10,723 bases of DNA from Verrucomicrobiota bacterium (GCA_947454295.1 CANGMO010000040.1:1-10723), one strand, 5' to 3'. Positions 1-6,999 are shown, counted from the stretch's first letter. Translations and numbers: made by a program. The notes: generated from the sequence alone by a model not told the origin.

Positions 1-42
1 GAAGAGCTGAAGAGCTGAAACGTTGAAGCGTGTCGTTTCAGC
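1..42. repeat. Tandem octamer followed by a perfect 9-bp-stem hairpin
   Basis: Bases 1-19 read gaagagct twice, then gaa. Bases 14-22 (gctgaaacg) and 34-42 (cgtttcagc) are exact reverse complements around an 11-base loop, giving a perfect 9-bp stem. Neither strand has a T-run after the stem, so it does not look like an intrinsic terminator. Its left context is cut by the window edge. Whether it is part of an interspersed repeat family or the end of a structured transcript cannot be decided from this window. Confidence 0.6.
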
Positions 43-65
43 ACAGGCTCACCGCCAGTTCCCCT

Positions 66-113
66 CTTAATCCTGCTCTTAATCTTAATCGTAATCGCAC
101 TCTCTTCCTCTGC
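66..113. repeat. Degenerate hexamer tract (cttaat-like, eight units)
   Basis: Eight consecutive hexamers can be read: cttaat, cctgct, cttaat, cttaat, cgtaat, cgcact, ctcttc, ctctgc. Three are identical and the others share the c-t or c-g start and terminal t or c. On the minus strand the tract reads as gattaag/gattacg units and would encode alternating Arg-Leu, which is a typical by-product of a 6-base repeat and not evidence of a protein. From memory, similar tracts occur between genes in several environmental bacterial genomes; I cannot verify that here. Confidence 0.6.
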
Positions 114-359
114 TGAAATCCCTCCCGGGGCTCCGGGGGCCAAGTTGAAGGGTGATAGAATTGAATCGTAGAAACGAACGATTCCGGGATTCCGCCTCTG
201 CCGTCCCTCCTGGACTCCCCCAAGCCACACGCACGGAGACCCCGGCCTGAAGGCCCAGGCGATTCTCAAGTGGCGGATGAAGCGTGGGGCGGTGCTCATT
301 CGGCGCCCGCCCCCTTCAACGCTTCATCGCCCTATCCCTTCAACCGACGCTCCCAGCCT

Positions 360-386
360 CTTCGCGTCTTTGCTTCTTCGCGGTTC
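360..386. repeat. Short direct repeat of cttcgcg motif
   Basis: The heptamer cttcgcg occurs at 360-366 and 376-382, separated by a T-rich spacer, and is followed by gttc. The stretch looks like one unit of a simple interspersed repeat, not a regulatory site. It lies inside the open frame upstream of lpxA and helps explain why that frame has a low-complexity translation. Confidence 0.4.
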
Positions 387-470
387 AATTCCTCCCCCCC
401 GAATTCCACGTTGCCTTCGGATCTCGCGCCGCTTCCATTCGGTCAGCCGCCACCGCTATCTTCGCGACAC

Positions 471-1289
471 ATGATTCATCCGACCGCCATCGTCTTCACG
501 GGCGCCAAGCTGGGGCCCGGCACCACGGTCGGCCCGTATTCAGTTATCGGGGAACATGTGGTTGTCGGCGCCCGCTGCCGCATCGAGTCCAACGTCCAGC
601 TGACCGGTCACAGCACCATCGGCGATGACAACCGCTTTCACAGCGGCGCGGTCATTGGCGACGCCCCCCAGGACTTCAAATACGCCGGAGCGCCGACCCG
701 GCTCCGCATCGGAAACGGCAACACCTTTCGCGAGCACGTCACGGTCAATCGCTCCAACAAGCTCGAGGAAGACACGATCCTCGGCGATGGCAACTTCCTC
801 ATGGCCGGCAGTCACGTGGGGCACAACTCCGTGCTGGGCAATCAGAACATCCTCGCCAACGGTGCGCTGCTCGCCGGTCATGTGGTGCTGACCGACCGGG
901 CCTTTGTCTCGGGCAACTGCCTCGTCCATCAGTTCTGCCGCATTGGCCGGCTCGCGCTGATGCAGGGCGGCTCGGCGATCTCCAAGGATCTCCCGCCTTT
1001 CTGCGTGGCGCGCGGGGACAATGGCATCTGCGGGCTGAACGTGGTGGGACTCCGCCGGGCCGGTGTGACCGCCGACCAGCGACTCCGTCTTAAACGCGCC
1101 TACACCCTGCTCTTCCGATCGGGTCTCCGTCGTGAGACGGCGCTGGAAAAGGTGGAGGAGGCATTCGACGGGGAGCCGTTGATCCAGGAACTCGTCACCT
1201 TCATCCGCGCCAGCCGCCGCGGCGTCTGCGCCGACACCCGCGGAGCCGGTCGCACGCCGGACGGAGAGGACGGCGCTTCAGAACCTTGA
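471..1289 (+). CDS. lpxA: UDP-N-acetylglucosamine O-acyltransferase (LpxA), lipid A first step
   Basis: This cytoplasmic trimeric left-handed beta-helix enzyme transfers a 3-hydroxyacyl chain from acyl carrier protein to UDP-GlcNAc, the first step of lipid A synthesis. The 272-residue product begins MIHPTAIV, matching the usual start of the family after the short E. coli leader. Hexapeptide-repeat strands fill about residues 1-180, and a helical C-terminal domain follows. Visible landmarks are QDFKYAGAPTR (67-77), SHVGH with His118 aligning to E. coli catalytic His125 and His115 to His122, VHQFC with His153 aligning to His160, and Gly166 aligning to the acyl-length ruler Gly173. NRSN replaces the E. 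coli HRGT segment, and an unmatched tail of about 20 residues follows ASRRGV. The ATG at 471 was chosen because homology starts there, although no Shine-Dalgarno sequence precedes it. No other lipid A gene is in view. Confidence 0.93.
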   Translation: MIHPTAIVFTGAKLGPGTTVGPYSVIGEHVVVGARCRIESNVQLTGHSTIGDDNRFHSGAVIGDAPQDFKYAGAPTRLRIGNGNTFREHVTVNRSNKLEEDTILGDGNFLMAGSHVGHNSVLGNQNILANGALLAGHVVLTDRAFVSGNCLVHQFCRIGRLALMQGGSAISKDLPPFCVARGDNGICGLNVVGLRRAGVTADQRLRLKRAYTLLFRSGLRRETALEKVEEAFDGEPLIQELVTFIRASRRGVCADTRGAGRTPDGEDGASEP

Positions 1290-1307
1290 TCTGCTCGCGA
1301 AGTGTCC

Positions 1308-1446
1308 AACCACGGATGGACACCGAGAAACACTGATGGTGGGAGAATCCGTCTGGATTGCTGACGAGTTGGTCACCCCGAGGTGAGTTCGCTCAAATGA
1401 ATCCGGTGCAACTCAAGCCGAGTGCGTCCGTGTTCCTCTGTGGTTA
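1308..1446. repeat. Inverted pair of diverged repeat copies between convergent genes
   Basis: The arm starting at 1308 (aaccacggatggacacc...) and the reverse complement of the arm ending at 1446 (aaccacagaggaacacg...) agree at 17 of 24 positions by eye. The arms face each other across about 90 bases. Inside the loop is a perfect 5-bp hairpin with a four-base loop (tcacc-ccga-ggtga, 1373-1386), and a competing 6-bp pairing tgagtt/aactca (1384-1389 with 1410-1415). The element fills the gap between the ends of lpxA and the Gre-like gene. It could act as a bidirectional transcript end, but there is no U-run. It could equally be two copies of an interspersed repeat. Confidence 0.5.
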
Positions 1447-1456
1447 GATCCCCTTC

Positions 1457-1936
1457 TCAAACCACGCTGACGATTTTGCCGAGGATTTTCTTGGGGCCGC
1501 CGGGAAGTTCGATGCGATCGCCGGCGCGCTTGCCCATCAGCTGCTGACCGAGCGGGGAGTGCGGGGTGAGCACGAGGACTTCGCGTCGTTCGTGAGTCAC
1601 TTCGGTTCCCCCTGCGGTCGGTCCGATGAAGTAGGCGGACTCGCCATCCGGGCCGGACACCACCACGTAGGCGCTGATGTCCACGGGATCCTTTTCGCCA
1701 AACGCGCGAACCTTGAGTGTCTCGTATTGAACGATGGCGGACCGCAGGTCGCCTACCACTTTGGACTGGCCCCGCGCGAGATACGACGCCTCCAGACCTC
1801 GGGTGTCGTACTTGTTCTCGGACCGGCTTTGCTCGTCGGTGGCCTCGGCGCGTGCGTTCCGGGCGGAGCGCGCATGCACCTCCACCTCCGCGTTGAGGGC
1901 GTCGACGATGCGTCGAACCAGCGTGGCTTTCTTCAC
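1457..1936 (-). CDS. GreA/GreB-family transcript cleavage factor homologue
   Basis: The 159-residue product has Gre-factor architecture: an N-terminal coiled coil (about 1-75) and a C-terminal FKBP-like domain (about 85-159). Gre factors insert the coiled-coil tip into the RNA polymerase secondary channel and stimulate cleavage of backtracked RNA. Seen here are SENKYDTRGLEASYLA (39-54), corresponding to the SENAEY tip region of GreA, and in the C-domain SPLGQQLMGKRAGDRIEL (127-144), corresponding to the SPIARGLIGKE segment. Aligned to E. coli GreA, Glu40 matches tip Glu44, but tip Asp41 falls on Ser37. This looks like the short GreA/GreB-like family and not classical GreA. The GTG at 1936 is chosen because VKKATL matches the family start; no Shine-Dalgarno is visible. 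It lies 29 bp after nuoN on the same strand, so it is probably the last gene of that transcript. Confidence 0.82.
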   Translation of the reverse strand: MKKATLVRRIVDALNAEVEVHARSARNARAEATDEQSRSENKYDTRGLEASYLARGQSKVVGDLRSAIVQYETLKVRAFGEKDPVDISAYVVVSGPDGESAYFIGPTAGGTEVTHERREVLVLTPHSPLGQQLMGKRAGDRIELPGGPKKILGKIVSVV

Positions 1937-1965
1937 AAGCGGAGGCGCAGACGGAGCCGGAGGGC

Positions 1966-3465
1966 TCAGTGATGCGCGGCAGCGGGCGCAGAGGCGGCGG
2001 CGGCGTGCCCGGCAACCGCGGACTGCGGGGCGAGCCCCGCGGCGGCCTGACGCGCGCCGGTGACCAGGGAGTTCGGCAGGATGCCGATGTAGAACACGCC
2101 AACGATCGAAAGCACCAGCGCCAGCCGGGTCGCCCCGCCAACGGCGATCGGGGTGAGATCCGGCACCGACTTCGGCCAGAACATCGAGCGGATGACGTTG
2201 AAGTAATAGTAGAGCGAGATCACCACACCCACGCAGGCCGCCAGCAGCGCCACGAGGAAGAAGCGCTCCGTGCCGGCGTGATTGGCCACCGCCTTCAACA
2301 GGAGGAATTTCCCGAAGAATCCGGCCATCGGCGGGATGCCCGCGAGGCTGACCACCGAGACCGTCAGGCCCGTGGCCAGGATCGGCGAACGCTGGCCCAG
2401 ACCCGCGAAGACGCTGACGTCGTCGGAGCCGGCCCGGCTGCTGATCACCGCGATGACCGCAAATCCGGCGAGCACGGTGAAGATGTAGCCACCCAGGTAG
2501 GTGAGCACCGCGGTTGAACCGCTCAGGCTGACCGCGGCCATGCCGAGCAACAGATAGCCAGCGTTGGCGATCGAGCTGTAGCCCATCAGGCGCTTCACGC
2601 TGCGCTGAGGAATGGCGCAAAGGCTGCCGTAGAGAAGGGTCAACACGCCGATCACCAGGATCAGGCGGCTCCAGTGGGCGGTGATCTCGGGAACCGCGCT
2701 GAAGGCCACGCGCATCAGGAGGGCGAAACCGGCGGCCTTGGAGCCCGTCGCCAGGAAGGCGGTCGTGAGCGGCGGTGCGCCCTGGTAAACATCCGGCGCC
2801 CACATCTGGAACGGCACCGCGGCCACCTTGAAGCCCAATCCCACCAGGGTGAGCGCCAGGCCAATGAGGAAGACCGGCGACTTGCCAAGTTCCGCCTGGT
2901 GGGCGGCGATCTCATAGAAATTCGTAGTTCCGGCGGAGCCGAATATCAGCGCGATGCCGAACACCATGAACGCCGAGGCGAGCGCTCCCATGATGAGGTA
3001 CTTCACGCCCGCTTCCAGCGATCCGCTGCGCGTGCGGTCATAGCTGACCAGCACGAAGAACGTGACGGTGATCAGCTCGAGCGCCACGAACATCAGCACA
3101 AAGTCGTTGGCCGAGGCGGCAAACAGCATGCCGACGGTGGCAAACAGGATCAGCGCGCAGTACTCGGCATACCCCTTGATCGTGTCGGAGAGATCGACAG
3201 TCAGGAGCAGCACCACGAGGGCGGCCAGGAGGAAGAATCCCTTGAAGTAGTTGGACAGGGCATCCACCACGAACATGCCACCAAACGCGGTGCCGTCGGC
3301 GGGTGCGCCGGAGCCGATCGCGTAGGTGAGCAGCACGCCGGCGCCGGTGGCGGCGGCATAGCCCAGCAACTTGCGGGCGGAGGCGGGAATCCAGAGATCG
3401 GCCAGGAGCACGGTCACACCCAGCAGGGTGACCAGGATCTCAAGGCTCAGCAGCGAGTAGTTCAT
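1966..3465 (-). CDS. nuoN: NADH-quinone oxidoreductase subunit N
   Basis: NuoN is the antiporter-like membrane subunit nearest the quinone module in complex I, and it forms one of the proton channels. The 499-residue product is of normal length and hydrophobic throughout, compatible with the 14 helices of the family. Key charged residues are present: Glu130 in ALELITVTFF, Lys155 in GVKYLIMGALASAF, Lys213 in GLGFKVAAVPFQMWAPDVY, Lys243 in GSKAAGF, and Lys386 in GFFGKFLLLKA. These correspond to the TM5 Glu and the channel lysines of E. coli NuoN. The ATG at 3465 (MNYSLLSLEI) gives the expected first helix; the frame runs further upstream only as an overlap of nuoM. It starts 22 bp after the nuoM stop, without a Shine-Dalgarno sequence. 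The C-terminus is an Ala/His-rich tail ending in HH. Confidence 0.97.
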   Translation of the reverse strand: MNYSLLSLEILVTLLGVTVLLADLWIPASARKLLGYAAATGAGVLLTYAIGSGAPADGTAFGGMFVVDALSNYFKGFFLLAALVVLLLTVDLSDTIKGYAEYCALILFATVGMLFAASANDFVLMFVALELITVTFFVLVSYDRTRSGSLEAGVKYLIMGALASAFMVFGIALIFGSAGTTNFYEIAAHQAELGKSPVFLIGLALTLVGLGFKVAAVPFQMWAPDVYQGAPPLTTAFLATGSKAAGFALLMRVAFSAVPEITAHWSRLILVIGVLTLLYGSLCAIPQRSVKRLMGYSSIANAGYLLLGMAAVSLSGSTAVLTYLGGYIFTVLAGFAVIAVISSRAGSDDVSVFAGLGQRSPILATGLTVSVVSLAGIPPMAGFFGKFLLLKAVANHAGTERFFLVALLAACVGVVISLYYYFNVIRSMFWPKSVPDLTPIAVGGATRLALVLSIVGVFYIGILPNSLVTGARQAAAGLAPQSAVAGHAAAASAPAAAHH

Positions 3466-3487
3466 CGCGGGACGGTGGGAAAAGGGA

Positions 3488-5002
3488 TTAGTGGGCGGCG
3501 TGCGCGGTGGCCGCCACGGTCGCAGGGGCGGAGATGCTCTTGACCAAGGCGATCCGCTCGGCGGACGGCGCAATGCGATCGGAGAGCGAGCCCGGGTTGA
3601 TGCCGAAATAGAGCAGCGCGGCGAGCAGCACGAGGAACGGCACCCGGCGCCAAGGGCCGGCATCGCCACCCTGGATCGAACCATCGCGGAGCGGGCCGTG
3701 GAGGAGATCGCGGATGGCGCGCAGCATGTACACACCCCCGATTAGCAATCCGCCCCAGGCGGCCAGGATCACGAAGATCGGAAAGCTCTTCCAGGCGCCG
3801 AACAGCACGGTGAGTTCACCGGGGAAATTGGCGAAGCCCGGAACGCCGCAGCCTGCGAGAAAGGCCATTACCAGGGCGCCGCCGACAAACGGCAGCGTCT
3901 TGAGCAGGCCGCCCAGCTTGTCGATGTCGGAGGTGCCGGTGACCTTGGTCAGATGGCCGGCAAGACCGAAGCTCAGGGCGGCGAGAAGACCGTGGGCCAC
4001 CATGATCAGCACCACGCCGGTGACGCCGATGACGTTGGCCGCGGCCAGGCCGAGGAAACAGAAGCCCATGTGGGCGAGGCTCGAATTGCCCAGCAGGAGG
4101 AAAAGGTCGCGCTGACGCAACGCCACCCAGCCGCAGTAGAGCACATTGCCCATGGCCAGCACGGCGAGCGGCGTGGCCCAGTGATTCATGGCCGCCGGGC
4201 AGAACGGCAGGGCCACGCGCAGGAGCACGTAGAGGCCCACCTTCTTCAGAACGCCGGCGTGCATCATCGCGGTGGCGGAAGGCGCCGCGGCATAGCCGGG
4301 GGCCGCCCAAGAGTGGAACGGAAACAGACCCACCAGAGTGCCGAAGCCAACCAGGAGCAGCGGCAGGATGAGATTCTGTGAATGGCCGGACAGTGGCTTC
4401 TCGGCGAGCCACGCCTTGAGGGTGACCCAGTCGAGGGTGTTGGCGCCCGACTGCGAATAGAGCAGCGCCAGTCCGCTCAGGCCGATCAACGCACCCAGCG
4501 TCAAATACAGCGTGATCTGGAAGGTGGCGTAGTTCCGGTTTTCACCGCGCCCCCAGACGCCCATCATGATGAAGGTGGGCACCAGCGCGAGTTCGTTGAA
4601 GAAGTAGAGGAAGAACAAGTCGAGCGACAGGAAGGCGCCGAGGGCACCGCCGGTCATGACCAGGAGCAGGATGTAGAACAGCTTCGGCTGCTTCTCGATG
4701 TCCCAGGAGACGCAGGTGGCAGCAAACGCCACGAGGCTGGCCATCAGCACGAGACCGATGTTCACGCCGTCCACACCGAGGTGAAATCCGAAGCCGGCCG
4801 CGGGAACCCAGGCGGCCTGCTCCTCGAACTGCATGCCGGCAATGCCGGGCTGGAAGGCGGCGAACACGCTTACCGCGCCGAGGGCGGTGATGGCGGTGGT
4901 CACCAGGGCGATGAACCGGTGCACCACCCGATAGTTGCCCGGGACGAGCAGCACGAGCAGCGCGCCGGCGAACGGGGTCAGCAGGAGTTGGGAGAGGGAC
5001 AT
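3488..5002 (-). CDS. nuoM: NADH-quinone oxidoreductase subunit M, lacking the TM7 lysine
   Basis: NuoM is the middle antiporter-like pumping subunit of the complex I membrane arm. The 504-residue product has the full helical core. Glu137 (FFNELALVP) matches E. coli Glu144, Lys254 (HAGVLKKVGLY) matches Lys265, His311 and His337 match His322 and His348, and Glu396 (NFPGELTVLFG) matches Glu407. The TM7 lysine, E. coli Lys234, falls on Leu223 (codon at 4334-4336), in GTLVGLFPFHSW. The segment after it reads WAAPGYAAAPS where most NuoM proteins have WLPDAH. This resembles a NuoM subtype I recall from Verrucomicrobiota, Bacteroidota and Acidobacteriota, so the change is probably lineage-wide and not a defect. 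The start at 5002 gives MSLSQLLLTPFAG; no Shine-Dalgarno is seen. The C-terminal tail is Ala/His-rich (SAPATVAATAHAAH). Confidence 0.96.
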   Translation of the reverse strand: MSLSQLLLTPFAGALLVLLVPGNYRVVHRFIALVTTAITALGAVSVFAAFQPGIAGMQFEEQAAWVPAAGFGFHLGVDGVNIGLVLMASLVAFAATCVSWDIEKQPKLFYILLLVMTGGALGAFLSLDLFFLYFFNELALVPTFIMMGVWGRGENRNYATFQITLYLTLGALIGLSGLALLYSQSGANTLDWVTLKAWLAEKPLSGHSQNLILPLLLVGFGTLVGLFPFHSWAAPGYAAAPSATAMMHAGVLKKVGLYVLLRVALPFCPAAMNHWATPLAVLAMGNVLYCGWVALRQRDLFLLLGNSSLAHMGFCFLGLAAANVIGVTGVVLIMVAHGLLAALSFGLAGHLTKVTGTSDIDKLGGLLKTLPFVGGALVMAFLAGCGVPGFANFPGELTVLFGAWKSFPIFVILAAWGGLLIGGVYMLRAIRDLLHGPLRDGSIQGGDAGPWRRVPFLVLLAALLYFGINPGSLSDRIAPSAERIALVKSISAPATVAATAHAAH

Positions 5003-5023
5003 GGTCGGGGAAGGCGCTTGGTC

Positions 5024-6985
5024 TTACTTCGTGGCTACGAACACCACCACGGCAACGCCCGCGGCGAACAGGAAGGTGTAGGTCTGCAGGTTTCCGGTTT
5101 GGAGGAGACGCAAGGCGCGTCCGGCCAGCTCGACGGATCCGTGGGCCCCGCGGATGCCCAGGCCGGACACCACCCAGCGGTCCACGGCGGCCGCGAGACG
5201 TCCCACCATGTCGTGCATGGGCACGAAAATGGCCTCGTAAACCTCATCAAAGTAGAAACGGTTCCGCATTGCGCGGCTCAGCAAACCGAGACGCTCGGGA
5301 AGCGGATCCGTGGTGGCGCCCCAGTAGATGCCAAAGGCAGCGGTCACGCCAAAGATCAAGGATCCGGTGCCAAACACGGCTGCCAGCGGCGCATGATTGA
5401 ACGGCCCGAACAAGCCGCCGCCCTCATGGGCGTGGAAATGCGGGTTGAAGTGCGCGGAGAGGAAGTCACCCAGGCCGAACCACGCGACGGCGATGCTCGG
5501 GATCGCCAGCGCAATCAGCGGCCAGGTCATGGCCATCGGCGCCTCGTGCGCATGACGTGCGGCGTCGGTGCGGGGTTTGCCGAAGAAGGCCACGATGACC
5601 AGTCGCAACATGTAGAACGGCGTGAAAGCCGCCACCAGCACTCCCAGGCCGAAAAGCACCGGATGTCCGCCGTCGAGCGCGGCCACCAGGATGGCGTCCT
5701 TGGAGTAGAAGCCGGAGGTCAGGATCGGCACACCCGCGAGCGCGGCGGTGCCAATGGCGAAGGTGCGGAAGGTCACCGGCAGACGGTGCCAGAGTCCACC
5801 CATCTTCCAGATGTCCTGCTCATGGTGGCAGGCGTGGATCACGGCGCCGGCTCCGAGGAACAGCAGCGCCTTGAAGCCTGCGTGCGTGGTGAGGTGGTAC
5901 ATCGCCGCATCGGGGCCGCCGCAACCGACCGCCATCACCATGTAGCCGAGCTGCGATAGCGTGGAATAGGCGAGGATGCGCTTGATGTCGTCCTGTTGGA
6001 AGGCGATGAGCGCGGCCAGCAGGGCGGTGAATCCGCCGATGATGGCAATGATGTCGAGCGCCGTGATGTCCCCGAGGAACCACAGGTGCGCCGGCCAGGC
6101 TCCGGGCGCCTGGAAGAGCACGTACGACCGGCAGAGCATGTAGACGCCGGCCGCCACCATGGTCGCCGCGTGGATGAGCGCCGACACCGGAGTCGGGCCT
6201 TCCATCGCGTCCGGGAGCCAGACGTGCAGCGGGAACTGGGCGCTCTTGCCCATCGCGCCACAGAAGATCAGCAGACCAGCGATCGAGGCGAGGCCACCGA
6301 GCGCAGTCGGATTGCCGCCAAGCGCATTGCCAATCTCGGTGAAGGACACACTGCCCGTTGCGCTCCACACCACCAGGATTCCCAGCAGGAATCCGAAGTC
6401 GCCCAGACGGTTGGTAAGAAAGGCCTTCTTGGCCGCGTCGGCCGCCGAGGGCTTTTCAAACCAGAAGCCGATCAGCAGGTAGCTGGACACACCAACCAGT
6501 TCCCAAAAGACAAACATCATCACCAGGTTGTCGGCGAGCACGATGCCCAGCATCGAGAAGGTGAACAGGCTGATGCTGCCGAAGTAGCGGCTGAGACCGG
6601 GATCCCCGTGCAGGTAGGCAGTGCTGTAGATCTGCACCAGGGCCGATACGCCGGTCACGATGACCAGCATCAGCACCGACAAACGGTCCACGGCGAGACC
6701 GAGGTCCACGTTCAGGGACCCCACGTGGATCCAGGAGAATGGCGACGGCGACGACGCATAGCCGCCCAGGCCAAAGGCGAGGAACAGGGCCACGCTCAGG
6801 ATGAACGCGGTCACAGTCGCGCTGATGGACAGCGTGGACGACAGGAATGGGCTGCGGCGCACGCCAAAGGCGATGCCGGCGGCGGCGATAAGCGGCAGCA
6901 GGAGGATGAACCAGGCCAGATCTTCGGGCCGGGAGCTGAACGCCGACGAGGCGGCGACGGCGTGTTGGGCGGCGTGTGCGTCCAT
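5024..6985 (-). CDS. nuoL: NADH-quinone oxidoreductase subunit L
   Basis: NuoL is the distal antiporter-like subunit of complex I, whose C-terminal lateral helix runs along NuoM and NuoN. The 653-residue product is slightly longer than E. coli NuoL (613). The core motif GKSAQFPLHVWLPDAMEGP (246-264) contains the TM7 lysine Lys247. Glu162 (FWELVGVSSYL) is the TM5 glutamate, His272 lies in ALIHAATM, and Lys429 in GFYSKDAIL corresponds to E. coli Lys399. The C-terminal region with NRFYFDEVYEAIFVP (575-589) and the final helix ending at VVVFVATK is the lateral-helix part, so the subunit is complete. A His-rich segment lies at 512-531. The ATG at 6985 gives a soluble leader of about 22 residues before the first helix. 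It begins 14 bp after the nuoK stop. Confidence 0.97.
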   Translation of the reverse strand: MDAHAAQHAVAASSAFSSRPEDLAWFILLLPLIAAAGIAFGVRRSPFLSSTLSISATVTAFILSVALFLAFGLGGYASSPSPFSWIHVGSLNVDLGLAVDRLSVLMLVIVTGVSALVQIYSTAYLHGDPGLSRYFGSISLFTFSMLGIVLADNLVMMFVFWELVGVSSYLLIGFWFEKPSAADAAKKAFLTNRLGDFGFLLGILVVWSATGSVSFTEIGNALGGNPTALGGLASIAGLLIFCGAMGKSAQFPLHVWLPDAMEGPTPVSALIHAATMVAAGVYMLCRSYVLFQAPGAWPAHLWFLGDITALDIIAIIGGFTALLAALIAFQQDDIKRILAYSTLSQLGYMVMAVGCGGPDAAMYHLTTHAGFKALLFLGAGAVIHACHHEQDIWKMGGLWHRLPVTFRTFAIGTAALAGVPILTSGFYSKDAILVAALDGGHPVLFGLGVLVAAFTPFYMLRLVIVAFFGKPRTDAARHAHEAPMAMTWPLIALAIPSIAVAWFGLGDFLSAHFNPHFHAHEGGGLFGPFNHAPLAAVFGTGSLIFGVTAAFGIYWGATTDPLPERLGLLSRAMRNRFYFDEVYEAIFVPMHDMVGRLAAAVDRWVVSGLGIRGAHGSVELAGRALRLLQTGNLQTYTFLFAAGVAVVVFVATK

Positions 6986-6999
6986 TGCGGGCGGTCGGG

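Larger units (their letters stand above)
1..470. other. Non-coding region upstream of lpxA, rich in degenerate repeats
   Basis: No gene is supported in these 470 bases. Open frames exist on both strands, but their peptides are low-complexity (Arg/Leu, Pro/Ser) and resemble no family. The frame of lpxA is open upstream to a GTG at 270, but those 67 residues do not look like an LpxA N-terminus. The stretch holds a hairpin at 1-42, a hexamer tract at 66-113, and scattered gttgaag-type motifs: 21-30 and 144-150 on the plus strand, 314-322 and 337-344 on the minus strand. The segments 144-158 and 332-344 are near-inverted copies (gttgaagggtgatag against gttgaagggatag). A direct repeat lies at 360-386. 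The lpxA promoter is presumably here, but I cannot place it with confidence. Confidence 0.7.

Noticed and set aside
153..161. Possible extended -10 box (tgatagaat) upstream of lpxA
   Set aside because: There is no -35 at the right spacing and it would leave a leader of about 300 bases; too weak to call a promoter.
38..223. Small minus-strand frame of 61 codons
   Set aside because: It covers the hexamer tract and translates to Arg/Leu repeats; no start signal or homology supports it.
270..470. In-frame extension of lpxA to a GTG at 270
   Set aside because: The added 67 residues are Pro/Ser/Arg low complexity, overlap the repeat at 360-386, and do not resemble any LpxA N-terminus; family similarity begins at the ATG at 471.
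1290..1456. Intrinsic terminator between the convergent genes
   Set aside because: Hairpins exist, but none is followed by a T-run on either strand, so only an inverted repeat is reported.
1937..2803. Long minus-strand frame running from within nuoN into the Gre-like gene
   Set aside because: The upstream part is nuoN in another frame; Gre similarity starts at the GTG at 1936. A CTG at 1969 was also judged less likely than the GTG.
3466..3735. N-terminal extension of nuoN into nuoM
   Set aside because: It is the shadow of the nuoM 3' end; the ATG at 3465 gives the normal NuoN start and first helix.
4382..5959. Long plus-strand frame of 525 codons opposite nuoM and nuoL
   Set aside because: The translation is rich in His, Gln, Glu, Gly and Arg with no family resemblance, as expected from the antisense of GC-rich membrane-protein genes; other long plus-strand frames between 1559 and 10541 are rejected for the same reason.
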